Source: Leifsonia sp. SCN 70-46 (GTDB lineage: Bacteria > Actinomycetota > Actinomycetes > Actinomycetales > Microbacteriaceae). From it: a DNA stretch of 64,000 nucleotides. Location of the stretch: NCBI GenBank assembly GCA_001725325.1, contig MEFY01000001.1:1-64000 (forward strand), written 5' to 3'. Made by a program: the position numbers and the translations under genes. This document shows, piece after piece, positions 22,804 through 32,107 of the stretch; the stretch's first letter is position 1; each line of letters begins with the position of its first letter. The notes under the pieces are model-generated. The model saw nothing but the letters and a program-made list of their open reading frames with translations, did not search any database and had not been told where the DNA came from.

Positions 22804-22859
22804 ATGCGTCTGTTTTCAAGTAGATCTTCGAACCGACCACCGACATTCGTGCGACACAC

Positions 22860-22875
22860 TCGAATTTATGTTTGG
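22860..22875. promoter_or_regulatory. Second LexA-box-like site (lexA side)
   Basis: TCGAATTTATGTTTGG matches 12 of 16 positions of the SOS box, 67 nt before the lexA start. Weaker than the other site; together they suggest LexA control of both divergent genes. Confidence 0.5.
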
Positions 22876-22941
22876 TTTTGGCCGCCGATCTGGATACAGT
22901 TTCGAATGAGCCACTGACATTGGCCGGAAACGGGGTTAGAC

Positions 22942-23607
22942 ATGGACGGCACGAGACGCCGCACGAGCCTGAGCGACAAGCAGCTCGCCATCCTCGACGT
23001 CATCCAGCGGTCGGTGTCCGCGCGGGGCTATCCGCCGAGCATGCGCGAGATCGGCGACGCCGTGGGCCTCTCGTCGCTCTCGAGCGTGACCCACCAGCTC
23101 AACCAGCTCGAGCTGAGCGGCTACCTGCGCCGCGATCCCAACCGACCCCGCGCCATGGAGGTGCTCATCGACCTGCCCGGCAGCGAGGACCGCGGCGGCG
23201 ACGACGTCCCCGAGTCCGCTCCCGCCGTGGGCGACGCCGTCATGGTGCCGCTCGTGGGCCGCATCGCGGCCGGCATCCCCATCACCGCGGAGCAGCAGGT
23301 CGACGAGGTCTTCCCGCTCCCCCGCCAGCTCACGGGCAAGGGCGACCTCTTCATGCTCAAGGTCGTGGGCGAGTCGATGATCGACGCCGCGATCTGCGAC
23401 GGCGACTGGGTCGTCGTGCGCCAGCAGAACCACGCGGAGAACGGCGACATCGTTGCGGCCATGCTCGACAACGAGGCGACCGTGAAGGTGTTCCGCCAGC
23501 GCGACGGCCACACGTGGCTGCTCCCCCGCAACTCGAACTTCGAGCCGATCCTCGGCGACCACGCCACCGTGCTCGGCAAGGTCGTCACGGTACTGCGCTC
23601 GCTGTAG
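22942..23607 (+). CDS. lexA: SOS repressor LexA
   Basis: Dimeric repressor of the DNA-damage response; RecA filaments stimulate its self-cleavage. It has 221 residues. The N-terminal winged helix ([16 protein letters not shown], then [21 protein letters not shown]) binds DNA. The cleavage bond is A110-G111 in [10 protein letters not shown], and the catalytic dyad is S145 (GESM) with K182 (ATVKVF). LexA-like boxes upstream imply autoregulation. Confidence 0.98.
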   Translation: MDGTRRRTSLSDKQLAILDVIQRSVSARGYPPSMREIGDAVGLSSLSSVTHQLNQLELSGYLRRDPNRPRAMEVLIDLPGSEDRGGDDVPESAPAVGDAVMVPLVGRIAAGIPITAEQQVDEVFPLPRQLTGKGDLFMLKVVGESMIDAAICDGDWVVVRQQNHAENGDIVAAMLDNEATVKVFRQRDGHTWLLPRNSNFEPILGDHATVLGKVVTVLRSL

Positions 23608-23617
23608 CATCGGGGCC

Positions 23618-24475
23618 ATGAGGGCCGCCCGCATCCTGCTCGTCGCGATGATCGCTGCGAGCCTTACAGGATGCGCGACCCCCGCGCCCGCCACCGAGGC
23701 ACCCGCGGGCATCACGGTCAACCTGCACCAGACCCGCCCCGACCTCGCCGTGCGCAAGCTCGAGGTCGCCGTCACGAACGGCACCGATTCCGTGCTGTCG
23801 ATCTCGCGGCTCGTGTTCGAGTCGACGCAGTTCGCCGAGCCCGTCGCGTGGGCGGGCAGCGGCACGAGCATCCGCCCCAACGTCACCGCCGACCTGCCCG
23901 TGCTGCTGCCCGAGCCCGCGTGCGGTGACGACCCCGTCGTGGCCGTCGTCGAGTTCGACTACACGCTCGCCGACGGGCGGTCGGGCACGGCGCGCATCAC
24001 GCCGACCGACGAGTTCGCGAGGATGCCCGAGCTCGCCCTCGAGGACTGCTTCGACAAGTCCATCACCGACGTCGCGACGATCGAGGCCACGACCGCGCCG
24101 CGGATCACCCAGCTGGGCGGCGCGACCGTGGCGCAGTACGACCTCACGATCACCCCGACGGGAGCACCCGGAACCGTCACGATCGACAGGGTGCTGAGCG
24201 CCATCCTCATCGCCCCGGCGGATCCGGCCACGGGCGTCGCCGGGGATTTCATCCCGCTCGACGTCACGATCGCCGGCACGGACGCACCCTCCGTGCTCAC
24301 GCTCACGATCGTCGCGAACCGCTGCGACGTGCACGCGATCGCCGAGGACAAGCGCGGCACGTTCCTCGGCCTCAACGTCACCAACCCCGACGGCGTGGCC
24401 GGCACGATCTTCATCATCCCGACCGACGCCGTGAAGGAGTCGCTCTACGCCTTCGTGCGCGAGGTGTGCGCCTGA
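23618..24475 (+). CDS. Secreted lipoprotein of unknown function
   Basis: Protein of 285 residues with a lipoprotein signal peptide: MRAARILLVAMIAASLTGC, lipid-bearing Cys at 19. The mature part is beta-rich without a recognised domain and has few cysteines. It lies 10 nt after lexA and could be cotranscribed with it; TAGCAT 7 nt before the ATG could also give a separate leaderless transcript. The stop is 7 nt from the convergent LysR gene. Confidence 0.75.
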   Translation: MRAARILLVAMIAASLTGCATPAPATEAPAGITVNLHQTRPDLAVRKLEVAVTNGTDSVLSISRLVFESTQFAEPVAWAGSGTSIRPNVTADLPVLLPEPACGDDPVVAVVEFDYTLADGRSGTARITPTDEFARMPELALEDCFDKSITDVATIEATTAPRITQLGGATVAQYDLTITPTGAPGTVTIDRVLSAILIAPADPATGVAGDFIPLDVTIAGTDAPSVLTLTIVANRCDVHAIAEDKRGTFLGLNVTNPDGVAGTIFIIPTDAVKESLYAFVREVCA

Positions 24476-24482
24476 TCCCGGG

Positions 24483-25424
24483 TCAGTCGAGCAGCTCGAG
24501 CCCGAACTCGGTGACGACGGCCCGCAGCTCCGCGAGGTAGCGCTGGGCCTGCTCGGTGAGCGGTATCGCCGAGTGGCCGATCCAGCCGATCTCGATGCTC
24601 TCGTCGACGTCGAGCGGGATGGCGACGATCTCGGGGTCGAGGTCGTCGCTGATCATTCCCGTTGAGATCGTGTACCCGTCGAGGCCGATCATGAGGCTGA
24701 AGATCGTGGCCCGGTCGGACACCCGGATCTCCCGCGCGCTCGAGAGGGTGGAGAGGATCTCCTCGGCGAGGTAGAAGGAGTTGTTGACGCCCTGGTCGAA
24801 GGTCAGCCGCGGCAGGTCGGCGAGATCCGCGAGCGTGACGCGGTCGCGCGAGGCGAGCGGGTTCTTGCGCGAGACGAAGATGTGCGGCTGGGCCAGGAAC
24901 AGCGGTCGGAAGACGAGCCCGGCGTCGCGCAGCAGCTTGTCGATGATCTTGCGGTTGAAGTCGTTGCGGTAGAGGATGCCGAGCTCGCTGCGCAGCGCGC
25001 GGACATCCTCGATGATGTCCCACGTGCGCGTCTCGCGCAGCGAGAACTCGTACTCGGCGGCGTCGCTGCCCCGCACCATGCGCACGAACGCGTCCACGGC
25101 GAACGAGTAGTGCTGCGCCGAGACTCCGAGCAGGCGCCGCGACGGCGGCCTGCCGAGGTAGCGCTGCTCGAGCAGGGCCACCTGCTCGACGACCTGCCTC
25201 GCGTAGCCCAGGAACTCCGTGCCGTCGGCGGTGAGGGTGACCCCGCGCGGCGAGCGGACGAGCAGGTCGCGCCCGACGCGCGTCTCGAGGTCTTTCATCG
25301 CCGCGGACATCGTCGGCTGGGCCACGTACAGCAGGTCGGCAGCGGCGCTGATCGAGCTCTCCGCAGCGACCTCGATGAAGTAGCGGAGGTGCTGCAGCGC
25401 GATGCCGCTCGATCCCTGTGCCAT
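24483..25424 (-). CDS. LysR-family regulator of the mesX-mesD operon
   Basis: Transcription factor of 313 residues. The N-terminal winged HTH (LQHLRYFIEVAAESSISAAADLLYVAQPTMSAAMKDLE) is typical of LysR, followed by an effector-binding periplasmic-protein-like domain. It is divergent from the methionine synthase operon with a 75-bp shared gap, the usual LysR target layout. The ATG at 25424 is chosen over TTG at 25430 because TAGGCT lies exactly 6 nt before it. The effector is unknown; homocysteine or methionine status is a guess. Confidence 0.93.
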   Translation of the reverse strand: MAQGSSGIALQHLRYFIEVAAESSISAAADLLYVAQPTMSAAMKDLETRVGRDLLVRSPRGVTLTADGTEFLGYARQVVEQVALLEQRYLGRPPSRRLLGVSAQHYSFAVDAFVRMVRGSDAAEYEFSLRETRTWDIIEDVRALRSELGILYRNDFNRKIIDKLLRDAGLVFRPLFLAQPHIFVSRKNPLASRDRVTLADLADLPRLTFDQGVNNSFYLAEEILSTLSSAREIRVSDRATIFSLMIGLDGYTISTGMISDDLDPEIVAIPLDVDESIEIGWIGHSAIPLTEQAQRYLAELRAVVTEFGLELLD

Positions 25425-25433
25425 AGCCAAAGC

Positions 25434-25449
25434 CTATAGCAGGGCATAG
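25434..25449. promoter_or_regulatory. CTAT-N8-ATAG dyad, candidate LysR operator
   Basis: CTATAGCAGGGCATAG has 4-bp inverted arms and overlaps the probable LysR-gene -10 (TAGGCT, 25431-25436, minus strand), 50 bp before the mesX start. Position suits autoregulation plus activation of the divergent operon. The T-N11-A pattern is not perfect. Confidence 0.4.
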
Positions 25450-25499
25450 ATGCGGCGAGTTACCCAATACCTTCGCGAAACCCGCACCATGGAGACACC

Positions 25500-26483
25500 A
25501 TGACGAACCAGTTCGACTACTCGATCACCACCACGCGTTTCGACGAGGACTACTCGCCGTCGGAGAGCTCGCGGCTCACGACCAACTTCGCGAACCTCGC
25601 GCGCGGGGAGCAGCGCCAGCAGAACCTGCGGAACGCCCTCACGATGATCGACCGCCGCTTCAACGCGCTCGCGGACTGGGACAACCCGCACGGGGACCGC
25701 TACACGGTCGAGCTCGACATCGTGTCGGTGGGGCTGCGGTTCGCCGGAGGCGACGAGGACTTCCCGCTCATCGAGGTGCTCGACGTGCACATCGTCGACC
25801 GGACGACCGGCGCCCGGCACTCCGGCATCGTGGGCAACAACTTCTCGTCGTATGTGCGCGACTACGACTTCAGCGTCGCGCTGCCGGCCATCAAGGCGTC
25901 GGGGGCCCCGGGCGTGCCCGACGACTTCGGCGACCTGCACGGCAAGCTGTTCGACTCGTTCCTCACGTCGGACGCCTACCGCGAGCGCTTCGCGACCTCG
26001 CCCGTCATCTGTATCAGCGTGTCGACGAGCAAGACCTACCGCCGCTCGGACAACCGGCACCCGATCCTCGGCGTCGAGTACCTCAACGACGACGTCTCGC
26101 TGACCGATGAGTACTTCGCGAAGATGGGCATGAAGGTGCGGTTCTTCATGCCGCCGGGCAGCGTCGCGCCCCTCGCGTTCTACTTCCGCGGCGACCTTCT
26201 GGGCGACTACACGAACCTGCAGCTCATCGGCACGATCAGCACGATGGAGACCTTCCAGAGGATCTACCGCCCCGAGATCTACAACGCCAACTCGGTGGCC
26301 CCCGCCGTCTACAGCCCGACGCTCGAGCAGCAGGACTTCGCGCGCACGCAGATCTCCTACGACCGCGAGGAGCGCAGCCAGCTCGCGACGGTGCAGGGAA
26401 AGTACACGGAGGAGCATTTCGTGAAGCCCCACCAGGACGTGCTCGACGCGTGGTCCGTCACCTACCCGGCGCCCGTAGCATGA
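25500..26483 (+). CDS. mesX: DUF1852 protein, MesX-type partner of methionine synthase
   Basis: Protein of 327 residues matching DUF1852 over its length: start MTNQFDYSITTTRFDEDY, RQQNLRNALTMIDRRFN, VVGNNFSSYVRDYDF-like centre (IVGNNFSSYVRDYDF) and FRGDLLGDYTNLQLIGTISTM-like end. DUF1852 proteins (MesX) have been reported to be required by the MesD family of methionine synthases; their biochemical role is not settled. The ATGA overlap with mesD implies tight coupling. It is preceded by a GGAGA Shine-Dalgarno and the LysR-shared promoter. Confidence 0.88.
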   Translation: MTNQFDYSITTTRFDEDYSPSESSRLTTNFANLARGEQRQQNLRNALTMIDRRFNALADWDNPHGDRYTVELDIVSVGLRFAGGDEDFPLIEVLDVHIVDRTTGARHSGIVGNNFSSYVRDYDFSVALPAIKASGAPGVPDDFGDLHGKLFDSFLTSDAYRERFATSPVICISVSTSKTYRRSDNRHPILGVEYLNDDVSLTDEYFAKMGMKVRFFMPPGSVAPLAFYFRGDLLGDYTNLQLIGTISTMETFQRIYRPEIYNANSVAPAVYSPTLEQQDFARTQISYDREERSQLATVQGKYTEEHFVKPHQDVLDAWSVTYPAPVA

Positions 26484-27511
26484 GCGGCGCCCTCCTCCCC
26501 ACGTCGACTGCGGGCAGCCTCCCGAAGCCCTCCTGGCTCGCCGAGCCCGAGACGCTGTGGTCCCCGTGGAAGCTGCAGGGCGACGCCCTCGTCGAGGGCA
26601 AGCGCGACGCGCTGCGCATCGCCGTGCAGGAGCAGGACCATGCCGCCATCGACATCGTGAGCGATGGCGAGCAGACCCGTCAGCACTTCGTGACGACCTT
26701 CATCGAGCACCTGAGCGGCGTCGACTTCGAGAACCGCGAGACCGTGCGCATCCGCAACCGGTACGACGCGAGCGTCCCGACGGTCGTCGGGGCCGTGAGC
26801 CGCGAGAAGCCCGTGTTCGTCGAGGATGCCGCGTTCCTGCGCCAGCAGACCGACAAGCCGATCAAGTGGGCCCTCCCCGGGCCCATGACGATGATCGACA
26901 CGCTCCACGACCGCCACTACGGCAGCCGCGAGAAGCTCGCGTGGGAGTTCGCCACGATCCTCAACCAGGAGGCGAAGGAGCTCGAGGCCGCAGGCGTCGA
27001 CATCATCCAGTTCGACGAGCCCTCGTTCAACGTCTTCTTCGACGAGGTGCAGGACTGGGGCGTCGCAGCGCTCGAGCGTGCGGCCGAGGGCCTGCGCGTC
27101 GAGACGGCGGTGCACATCTGCTACGGCTACGGGATCAAGGCGAACACCGACTGGAAGGCGACCCTCGGGTCGGAGTGGCGGCAGTACGAGCAGACGTTCC
27201 CGCTCATCCAGAGGTCCACGATCGACATCGTGTCGCTCGAGTGCCAGCACTCGCACGTTCCCATGGACCTCATCGAGCTCATCCGGGGCAAGAAGGTCAT
27301 GCTCGGGGCGATCGACGTCGCGAGCGAGACCGTCGAATCGGACGAGGAGGTCGCCGACACGCTGCGCAAGGCCCTCGAATTCGTCGACGCGGAGAACCTC
27401 ATCCCGAGCACCAACTGCGGCATGGCCCCCCTGCCCCGGCACGTCGCCCGAGGCAAGCTCGGCGCGCTCGGGCGCGGGGCCGAGATCGTCCGCCGGGAGC
27501 TCGCGTCATGA
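26480..27511 (+). CDS. mesD: Core (catalytic-domain-only) methionine synthase, MesD type
   Basis: Transfers a methyl group to homocysteine. It has 343 residues and corresponds to the C-terminal zinc barrel of MetE; the N-terminal folate-binding half of MetE is absent. Zinc ligands are visible: H212 and C214 (VHICYGYG), E254 (SLECQHS) and C313 (PSTNCGMAP). STAGSLPKPSW opens the barrel. Linkage to mesX identifies the MesD family, described as folate-independent. The methyl donor is not known from the sequence. Overlaps both neighbours by 4 nt. Confidence 0.9.
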   Translation: MSGALLPTSTAGSLPKPSWLAEPETLWSPWKLQGDALVEGKRDALRIAVQEQDHAAIDIVSDGEQTRQHFVTTFIEHLSGVDFENRETVRIRNRYDASVPTVVGAVSREKPVFVEDAAFLRQQTDKPIKWALPGPMTMIDTLHDRHYGSREKLAWEFATILNQEAKELEAAGVDIIQFDEPSFNVFFDEVQDWGVAALERAAEGLRVETAVHICYGYGIKANTDWKATLGSEWRQYEQTFPLIQRSTIDIVSLECQHSHVPMDLIELIRGKKVMLGAIDVASETVESDEEVADTLRKALEFVDAENLIPSTNCGMAPLPRHVARGKLGALGRGAEIVRRELAS

Positions 27512-28068
27512 GCGCGGTCCCGCAGCGCCTCGGGGCTGCCGAGCCGCGCGCGCCCCACGGGTTCGACGCAGGTCTCAGCGCCGCCGAGTTCAAGCTCGCG
27601 TTCCGCAACCACGCGGCGGGCGTCGCCGTCGTCACCGCCGACGCGGGCGACGGCCCCGTCGGGCTGACGGTGTCGTCGGTGTTCTCGGTGAGCGCCGAGC
27701 CGCCGCTCATGGTCTTCTCGATCTCGAGCGACTCCTCGAGCGCACCCACGATCGACCGTGCGGAGACTCTCGTCGTGCACCTCCTGGGAGCGCGCCAGCT
27801 CGACATCGCCCGGCTGTGCGCGACGAGCGGGGTCGACAGGTTCGCGGACACCTCGATCTGGAGCCGGCTCCCCACGGGCGAGCCGCACTTCCCCGACGTC
27901 CCGGTCTGGATCCGCGGCCGCGTGATCAACCGCATGGAGGCCGGCAGCTCGACGGTCATCGCCATCCACGCGCTCGAGGCGGTGGGCGCCGACGGGCCGT
28001 CGACGAACCCGCTCGTCTACCACGACCGCACGTGGCACGAGCTGGGCGACGCCTCGCGCCTCGGCTGA
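27508..28068 (+). CDS. Flavin reductase-like protein of the mes operon
   Basis: Protein of 186 residues with the FMN-binding split-barrel fold: FRNHAAGVAVVTADAGDGPVGLTVSSVFSVSAEPPLMVFSI is the classic flavin-reductase start, with NPLVYHDRTWHELG at the end. Such enzymes reduce FMN or FAD with NAD(P)H for a partner monooxygenase. Its ATGA overlap with mesD suggests that reduced flavin, and perhaps oxygen, is used in the methyl-transfer system. This is an inference from context. Confidence 0.88.
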   Translation: MSAVPQRLGAAEPRAPHGFDAGLSAAEFKLAFRNHAAGVAVVTADAGDGPVGLTVSSVFSVSAEPPLMVFSISSDSSSAPTIDRAETLVVHLLGARQLDIARLCATSGVDRFADTSIWSRLPTGEPHFPDVPVWIRGRVINRMEAGSSTVIAIHALEAVGADGPSTNPLVYHDRTWHELGDASRLG

Positions 28069-28074
28069 TAGCGG

Positions 28075-28102
28075 GGCGGGCCGGACAGCCGGCCCGCCCC
28101 GG
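28075..28102. terminator. Bidirectional terminator between mes operon and hflX
   Basis: A 12-bp GC stem (28075-28086 with 28091-28102) with the tetraloop ACAG fills the 36-bp gap between the convergent flavin reductase and hflX stops. No T-tract, but the stem is very stable. Confidence 0.8.
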
Positions 28103-28104
28103 CG

Positions 28105-29622
28105 TCACACCGTGACGAACGGCTCCAGGTCTGCGGCGCGCGCGGGGTGCACGAGCGCCTTCACGAGCGTGCCGTCCTCGCGGTAGTCGGTCGAGAGCAC
28201 GCGGCCCTGCACGTGCAGGCGCGAGATCACCTCTCCCCTGTCGTACGGCACGAGGAGCGTCATCTCGACCTCGGGCGCGGGCAGCAGCTCGGCGATGCGC
28301 GCGACGAGCTCCTCGACGCCCTCGCCCGTGCGGGCGGAGACGAAGATGCCCGAGGGCTCGAGGCCGCGGATCAGCAGGCGTTGCTCGTCGTCCGCGAGGT
28401 CCGCCTTGTTGAAGACGACGATCTCGGGGATGTCGCGCGCGCCGACCTCGCCGATGACATCGCGCACCGTCGCGAGCTGCGCGCCCGGGTCGGGGTGCGA
28501 CGCGTCGACGACGTGCACGATGACGTCGGACTGGCCGACCTCCTCGAGCGTCGACCGGAACGCCTCGACGAGCTGGTGCGGCAGGTTGCGCACGAAGCCC
28601 ACGGTGTCGCTCAACGTGAAGAGCCTGCCGTCGGGCGTCACCGACCTGCGCACCGTGGCGTCGAGGGTCGCGAACAGGGCGTTCTCGACGAGCACCCCGG
28701 CGCGCGTGATGCGGTTGAGGAGGCTCGACTTGCCCGCGTTCGTGTACCCCGCTATCGCGACGCTCGGCACCTCGAACCGGTTGCGGTTCGCGCGCTTCGC
28801 CTCGCGTGCGGGCGCGAAGCCCTTGATCTGCTTGCGCAGCTTCGACATGCGCGTGTGGATGCGCCGGCGGTCGAGCTCGATCTTCGTCTCACCCGGTCCG
28901 CGGCTTCCCATGCCGTTGCCCGCACCCACCTGGCCGCCGGCCTGGCGCGACATCGAGTCGCCCCAGCCGCGCAGTCGCGGCAGGAGGTACTCGAGCTGCG
29001 CGAGCTCGACCTGGGCGCGCCCCTCGCGGCTCTTGGCGTGCTGGCTGAAGATGTCGAGGATGACCGCGGTGCGGTCGATCACCTTGACCTTCACGATGTC
29101 CTCGAGCGCGCGCCGCTGGCTGGGGGCGAGCTCGGTGTCCGCGATGACGGTGTCGGCCCCGGTCGCCGCGACGACGCCCGCGAGCTCCTCCGCCTTGCCC
29201 TTGCCGAAGTAGGTGCTGGGGTCGGGATGCGGCCGGCGCTGCAGCAGTCCGTCGAGCACGACGGCGCCCGCGGTCTCGGCAAGCGCGGCGAGCTCGCGGA
29301 TGGAGTTCTCGGCGTCGGAGAGCGTGCCCTGCGAGTACACGCCGATGAGCACCACGTTCTCGATGCGCAGCTGGCGGTACTCGACCTCGGTGACGTCCTC
29401 GAGCTCGGTCGAGAGGCCCGCGACGCGCCGCAGGGCCTGCCTGTCCTCGCGGTCGAACTGGTCGCCGTCGCGATCACCGTCGTACTGGTCGTTCGCCTGG
29501 AGCGCCTGGGCGGAGCCCGCGCCGAACAGCGTGTACCCCGATCGGGCGCTCTCGGTGGCCAGGACGCGGTCGACGGCCTCGTCGCCGGCGGCGGGGGTGG
29601 GGTTTGTGCTGGATTCGGTCAT
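28105..29622 (-). CDS. hflX: GTPase HflX
   Basis: Ribosome-associated GTPase that splits stalled 70S ribosomes. It has 505 residues. An N-terminal HflX domain (ENVVLIGVYSQGT; STYFGKGKAEELAGVV) is followed by the linker helix with SRGPGETKIELDRRRI. The G domain follows: G1 GYTNAGKSS, G3 DTVGFVRNLP, G4 NKAD. A ~75-residue acidic N-terminal extension precedes it. The ATG at 29622 is chosen; a longer frame would run into the divergent methyltransferase gene. Confidence 0.96.
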   Translation of the reverse strand: MTESSTNPTPAAGDEAVDRVLATESARSGYTLFGAGSAQALQANDQYDGDRDGDQFDREDRQALRRVAGLSTELEDVTEVEYRQLRIENVVLIGVYSQGTLSDAENSIRELAALAETAGAVVLDGLLQRRPHPDPSTYFGKGKAEELAGVVAATGADTVIADTELAPSQRRALEDIVKVKVIDRTAVILDIFSQHAKSREGRAQVELAQLEYLLPRLRGWGDSMSRQAGGQVGAGNGMGSRGPGETKIELDRRRIHTRMSKLRKQIKGFAPAREAKRANRNRFEVPSVAIAGYTNAGKSSLLNRITRAGVLVENALFATLDATVRRSVTPDGRLFTLSDTVGFVRNLPHQLVEAFRSTLEEVGQSDVIVHVVDASHPDPGAQLATVRDVIGEVGARDIPEIVVFNKADLADDEQRLLIRGLEPSGIFVSARTGEGVEELVARIAELLPAPEVEMTLLVPYDRGEVISRLHVQGRVLSTDYREDGTLVKALVHPARAADLEPFVTV

Positions 29623-29652
29623 TTTGATTAACCCTAGTTTCGTAGTCTTCGG

Positions 29653-29658
29653 TAAGTT
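29653..29658 (+). promoter_or_regulatory. Probable -10 of the RsmC-like gene
   Basis: TAAGTT followed by 6 nt and the ATG at 29665, so the transcript is probably leaderless. The -35 is not clear. Confidence 0.45.
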
Positions 29659-29664
29659 CTCTGC

Positions 29665-30309
29665 ATGGCCAGTGAGCATTACTTCTCCTCCACTCCGGAA
29701 AGTGAGCTCAAGACCCGCACAATTCACGCGCGGCTGGCTGGTCGGGATGTGGAGCTGACGACGGCCAACGGCGTCTTCAGCCCCGAGCGCATCGACACCG
29801 GCACCCAGGTGCTCCTGTCGAGCGTTCCGGCCCCGCCTCCGGGCGGGAACCTGCTCGACCTCGGCTGCGGCTGGGGACCCGTGGCCCTCACGCTCGCGCT
29901 CGAGTCACCTCATGCGACGGTGTGGGCGGTGGACGTCAACGAGCGCGCACTAGACCTGGTGCGGGCGAACGCCGAGAAACTCCACATATCGAACATTAAA
30001 GCAGTTACACCCGAAAATGTTCCCGATGACGTCAGATTCATGACGATCTGGTCGAACCCGCCAATCCGCGTGGGCAAGAACGAGCTGCACGGCCTGCTCG
30101 AGAAGTGGATCCCGCGCATCGAGCCCGGCTGCGACGGCTGGCTCGTCGTGCAGCGCAACCTCGGCTCCGACTCGCTGCACCGCTGGCTGCAGGCGACGTT
30201 CCCCGAGGAGTTCAGCTTCGTGCGCGCGACGACCAACAAGGGCTACCGCGTGCTGCGGGCCCGACGTCGCACGGGCAGCACGGCACCCATCGACATCATC
30301 CCGGAGTAG
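29665..30309 (+). CDS. RsmC-like class I methyltransferase
   Basis: SAM-dependent methyltransferase of 214 residues from the small MTS family (RsmC/RlmG type). It has the opening HYFSSTPESELKTRTIHARL, GVFSPERIDTGTQVLL, the SAM motif LLDLGCGWGPVAL and the catalytic NPPIR. Relatives modify guanine N2 in 16S rRNA, so an rRNA target is likely. It is shorter than E. coli RsmC and lacks the N-terminal pseudo-domain. The 3' end is 8 nt from the convergent dapF. Confidence 0.9.
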   Translation: MASEHYFSSTPESELKTRTIHARLAGRDVELTTANGVFSPERIDTGTQVLLSSVPAPPPGGNLLDLGCGWGPVALTLALESPHATVWAVDVNERALDLVRANAEKLHISNIKAVTPENVPDDVRFMTIWSNPPIRVGKNELHGLLEKWIPRIEPGCDGWLVVQRNLGSDSLHRWLQATFPEEFSFVRATTNKGYRVLRARRRTGSTAPIDIIPE

Positions 30310-30317
30310 CCGGCCGG

Positions 30318-31193
30318 TCAGACCTCGAGCGTGCCCGTGTAGACGAGCTCTGCCGGACCGCTGAGCGACACGTGCTCGCCGTCCTCGGTCGGGAACATGC
30401 GCACGCCCACGGTGCCGCCCGGCACGTCCACGCGCCACTGGTGCGGGGCTCCCGCGCCGGCCCAGTGCCGAGTCGCGAGGGCCGCGGCCACGGCGCCCGT
30501 GCCGCAGCTGAGCGTCTCGCCGCTGCCGCGCTCGTGCACGCGCATCCTGATGTGGCCGACGCCGTCCTTCACGAGCGGGTCTGCCGCGACGACGAACTCG
30601 ACGTTCGCGCCGTCGGCCGGCACGGGGTCGAGGATCGGGATGTAGGCGAGGTCGGCGCCGTCGAGCTCCTCGTCGCTCGCGAGCGCGACGACGACGTGCG
30701 GGTTGCCGACGGAGATGCCGAGCCCGGGGCGCGCCACGGGCAGCTCGCGCGCACGCACGAGCGGCTCGCCGCCCTCGAGAGCCCAGCGGCCGAGGTCGGC
30801 CTGGAAGCCCGTCGCGTTGCGCTGCACGTCGCGAACGCCGTTGCGCGTGCCGATGGGCAGGGTCCCGCCCGGCTCCAGCTCGGCGAGCCCGTTCTCGGTG
30901 AGGTAGCGCGCGAAGACGCGGATGCCGTTGCCGCACATCTCCGCGATCGAGCCGTCGGCGTTGCGGTAGTCCATGAACCACTCGGCGTCGGCATCCTCGG
31001 CCAGCGCCGCGGCGCCCTCGGGGATGCTCCGCGACCGCACGGCGCGCAGCAGGCCGTCGGCCCCTACGCCGAAGTGCCGGTCGCAGATCGCGGCGACCTG
31101 GGCCGCGGTGAGCTCGACCTCGCCGTCCGGGTCGGCGAACAGCACGAAGTCGTTGCCCGTGCCCTGCCCCTTGGTGAAGTGGATCGTCGCCAT
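30318..31193 (-). CDS. dapF: Diaminopimelate epimerase
   Basis: PLP-independent epimerase giving meso-DAP for lysine and peptidoglycan. It has 291 residues. The two catalytic cysteines are C87 (EMCGNGIR) and C230 (LSCGTGA) in the mirrored halves. [10 protein letters not shown] near the N-terminus and GVGADGLL also fit. It lies 3 nt after miaA, as often seen in actinobacteria (miaB-miaA-dapF). Confidence 0.97.
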   Translation of the reverse strand: MATIHFTKGQGTGNDFVLFADPDGEVELTAAQVAAICDRHFGVGADGLLRAVRSRSIPEGAAALAEDADAEWFMDYRNADGSIAEMCGNGIRVFARYLTENGLAELEPGGTLPIGTRNGVRDVQRNATGFQADLGRWALEGGEPLVRARELPVARPGLGISVGNPHVVVALASDEELDGADLAYIPILDPVPADGANVEFVVAADPLVKDGVGHIRMRVHERGSGETLSCGTGAVAAALATRHWAGAGAPHQWRVDVPGGTVGVRMFPTEDGEHVSLSGPAELVYTGTLEV

Positions 31194-31196
31194 GGG

Positions 31197-32105
31197 TCAA
31201 TCCTCGCGCATCGCGAGGCGCAGCGCTGTCGCGTGGCGCTCCGGGTCGTCGAAGTCGAGCCAGTGCGCGTCGTAGCGGCGGAACCAGCCCACCTGCCGCC
31301 GCGCGTAGCGGCGCGTGAGCGACTGCGTCTGCTCGACGGCCTGCTGCTCGTCGAGCTCCCCCGCGAGCTGCGCGAGCGCCTGTGCGTAGCCGATGGCGCG
31401 GCTCGCGGTGACCCCGAGGGCGCCCAGGCCCCGCACCTCGTCGAGGATGCCCGCCGCCCACATCCCGACCACGCGCTCGTCAAGGCGCCGCACGAGCTCC
31501 TCGCGGGGCGCGCGCAGCGCGAGGATCGTGGCCTGCCGCCACGGCGCCGCGTCCTCGGGCAGCCCCGACCCGAAGGGCTCCCCCGTGATCTCGACGACCT
31601 CGAGCGCCCGCACGAGGCGCCGCCCGTTGTGCGGCCCGATCGCCGTGGCGGCACCCGGGTCGAGCTCGAGGAGGCGGCGGTAGAGGATGCCCGGCCCTCC
31701 GCCCTCGAGCTCCGCCTCGAGCCGCGCGCGCACGTCCGCGTCGGTGCCCGGGAACCGGAAGTCCTGCACGACGGCGGACACGTACAGGCCGGAACCCCCC
31801 ACGAGCACGGGCACGTTGCCGCGCGCCTCGACATCCTCGATCGCCGCGCGCGCGAGCGCCTGGTAGTCGGCGACGCTCGCCTCCTCGGCGGGGTCGAGCA
31901 CGTCGAGGAGGTGGTGCGGGATGCCCCGGCGCTCCCCGGGCGCGAGCTTGGCCGTGCCGATGTCCATGCCGCGGTAGAGCTGCATGGCGTCGGCGTTCAC
32001 GATCTCGGCAGCGTGGCCCTCGCGCGCGAGGCCCTCGGCGAGCGACAGCGAGAGGTCGGACTTGCCCGTGCCCGTCGCACCGACGATGACGACGAGCCGC
32101 GGCAC
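31197..32105 (-). CDS. miaA: tRNA dimethylallyltransferase
   Basis: Prenylates adenosine 37 of tRNAs reading UNN codons; MiaB then methylthiolates it. It has 302 residues. The P-loop GATGTGKS is at 9-16, [18 protein letters not shown] follows, [10 protein letters not shown] marks the mid-region, and [13 protein letters not shown] is the tRNA-binding C-terminus. The GTG start lies 2 nt after the miaB stop. Confidence 0.96.
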   Translation of the reverse strand: MPRLVVIVGATGTGKSDLSLSLAEGLAREGHAAEIVNADAMQLYRGMDIGTAKLAPGERRGIPHHLLDVLDPAEEASVADYQALARAAIEDVEARGNVPVLVGGSGLYVSAVVQDFRFPGTDADVRARLEAELEGGGPGILYRRLLELDPGAATAIGPHNGRRLVRALEVVEITGEPFGSGLPEDAAPWRQATILALRAPREELVRRLDERVVGMWAAGILDEVRGLGALGVTASRAIGYAQALAQLAGELDEQQAVEQTQSLTRRYARRQVGWFRRYDAHWLDFDDPERHATALRLAMRED

Positions 32106-32107
32106 GC

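Noticed and set aside
26480-27511. Methionine synthase gene as a truncated metE pseudogene
   Set aside because: The frame is intact, all zinc ligands are present, and the coupling to DUF1852 matches an independent core-synthase family.
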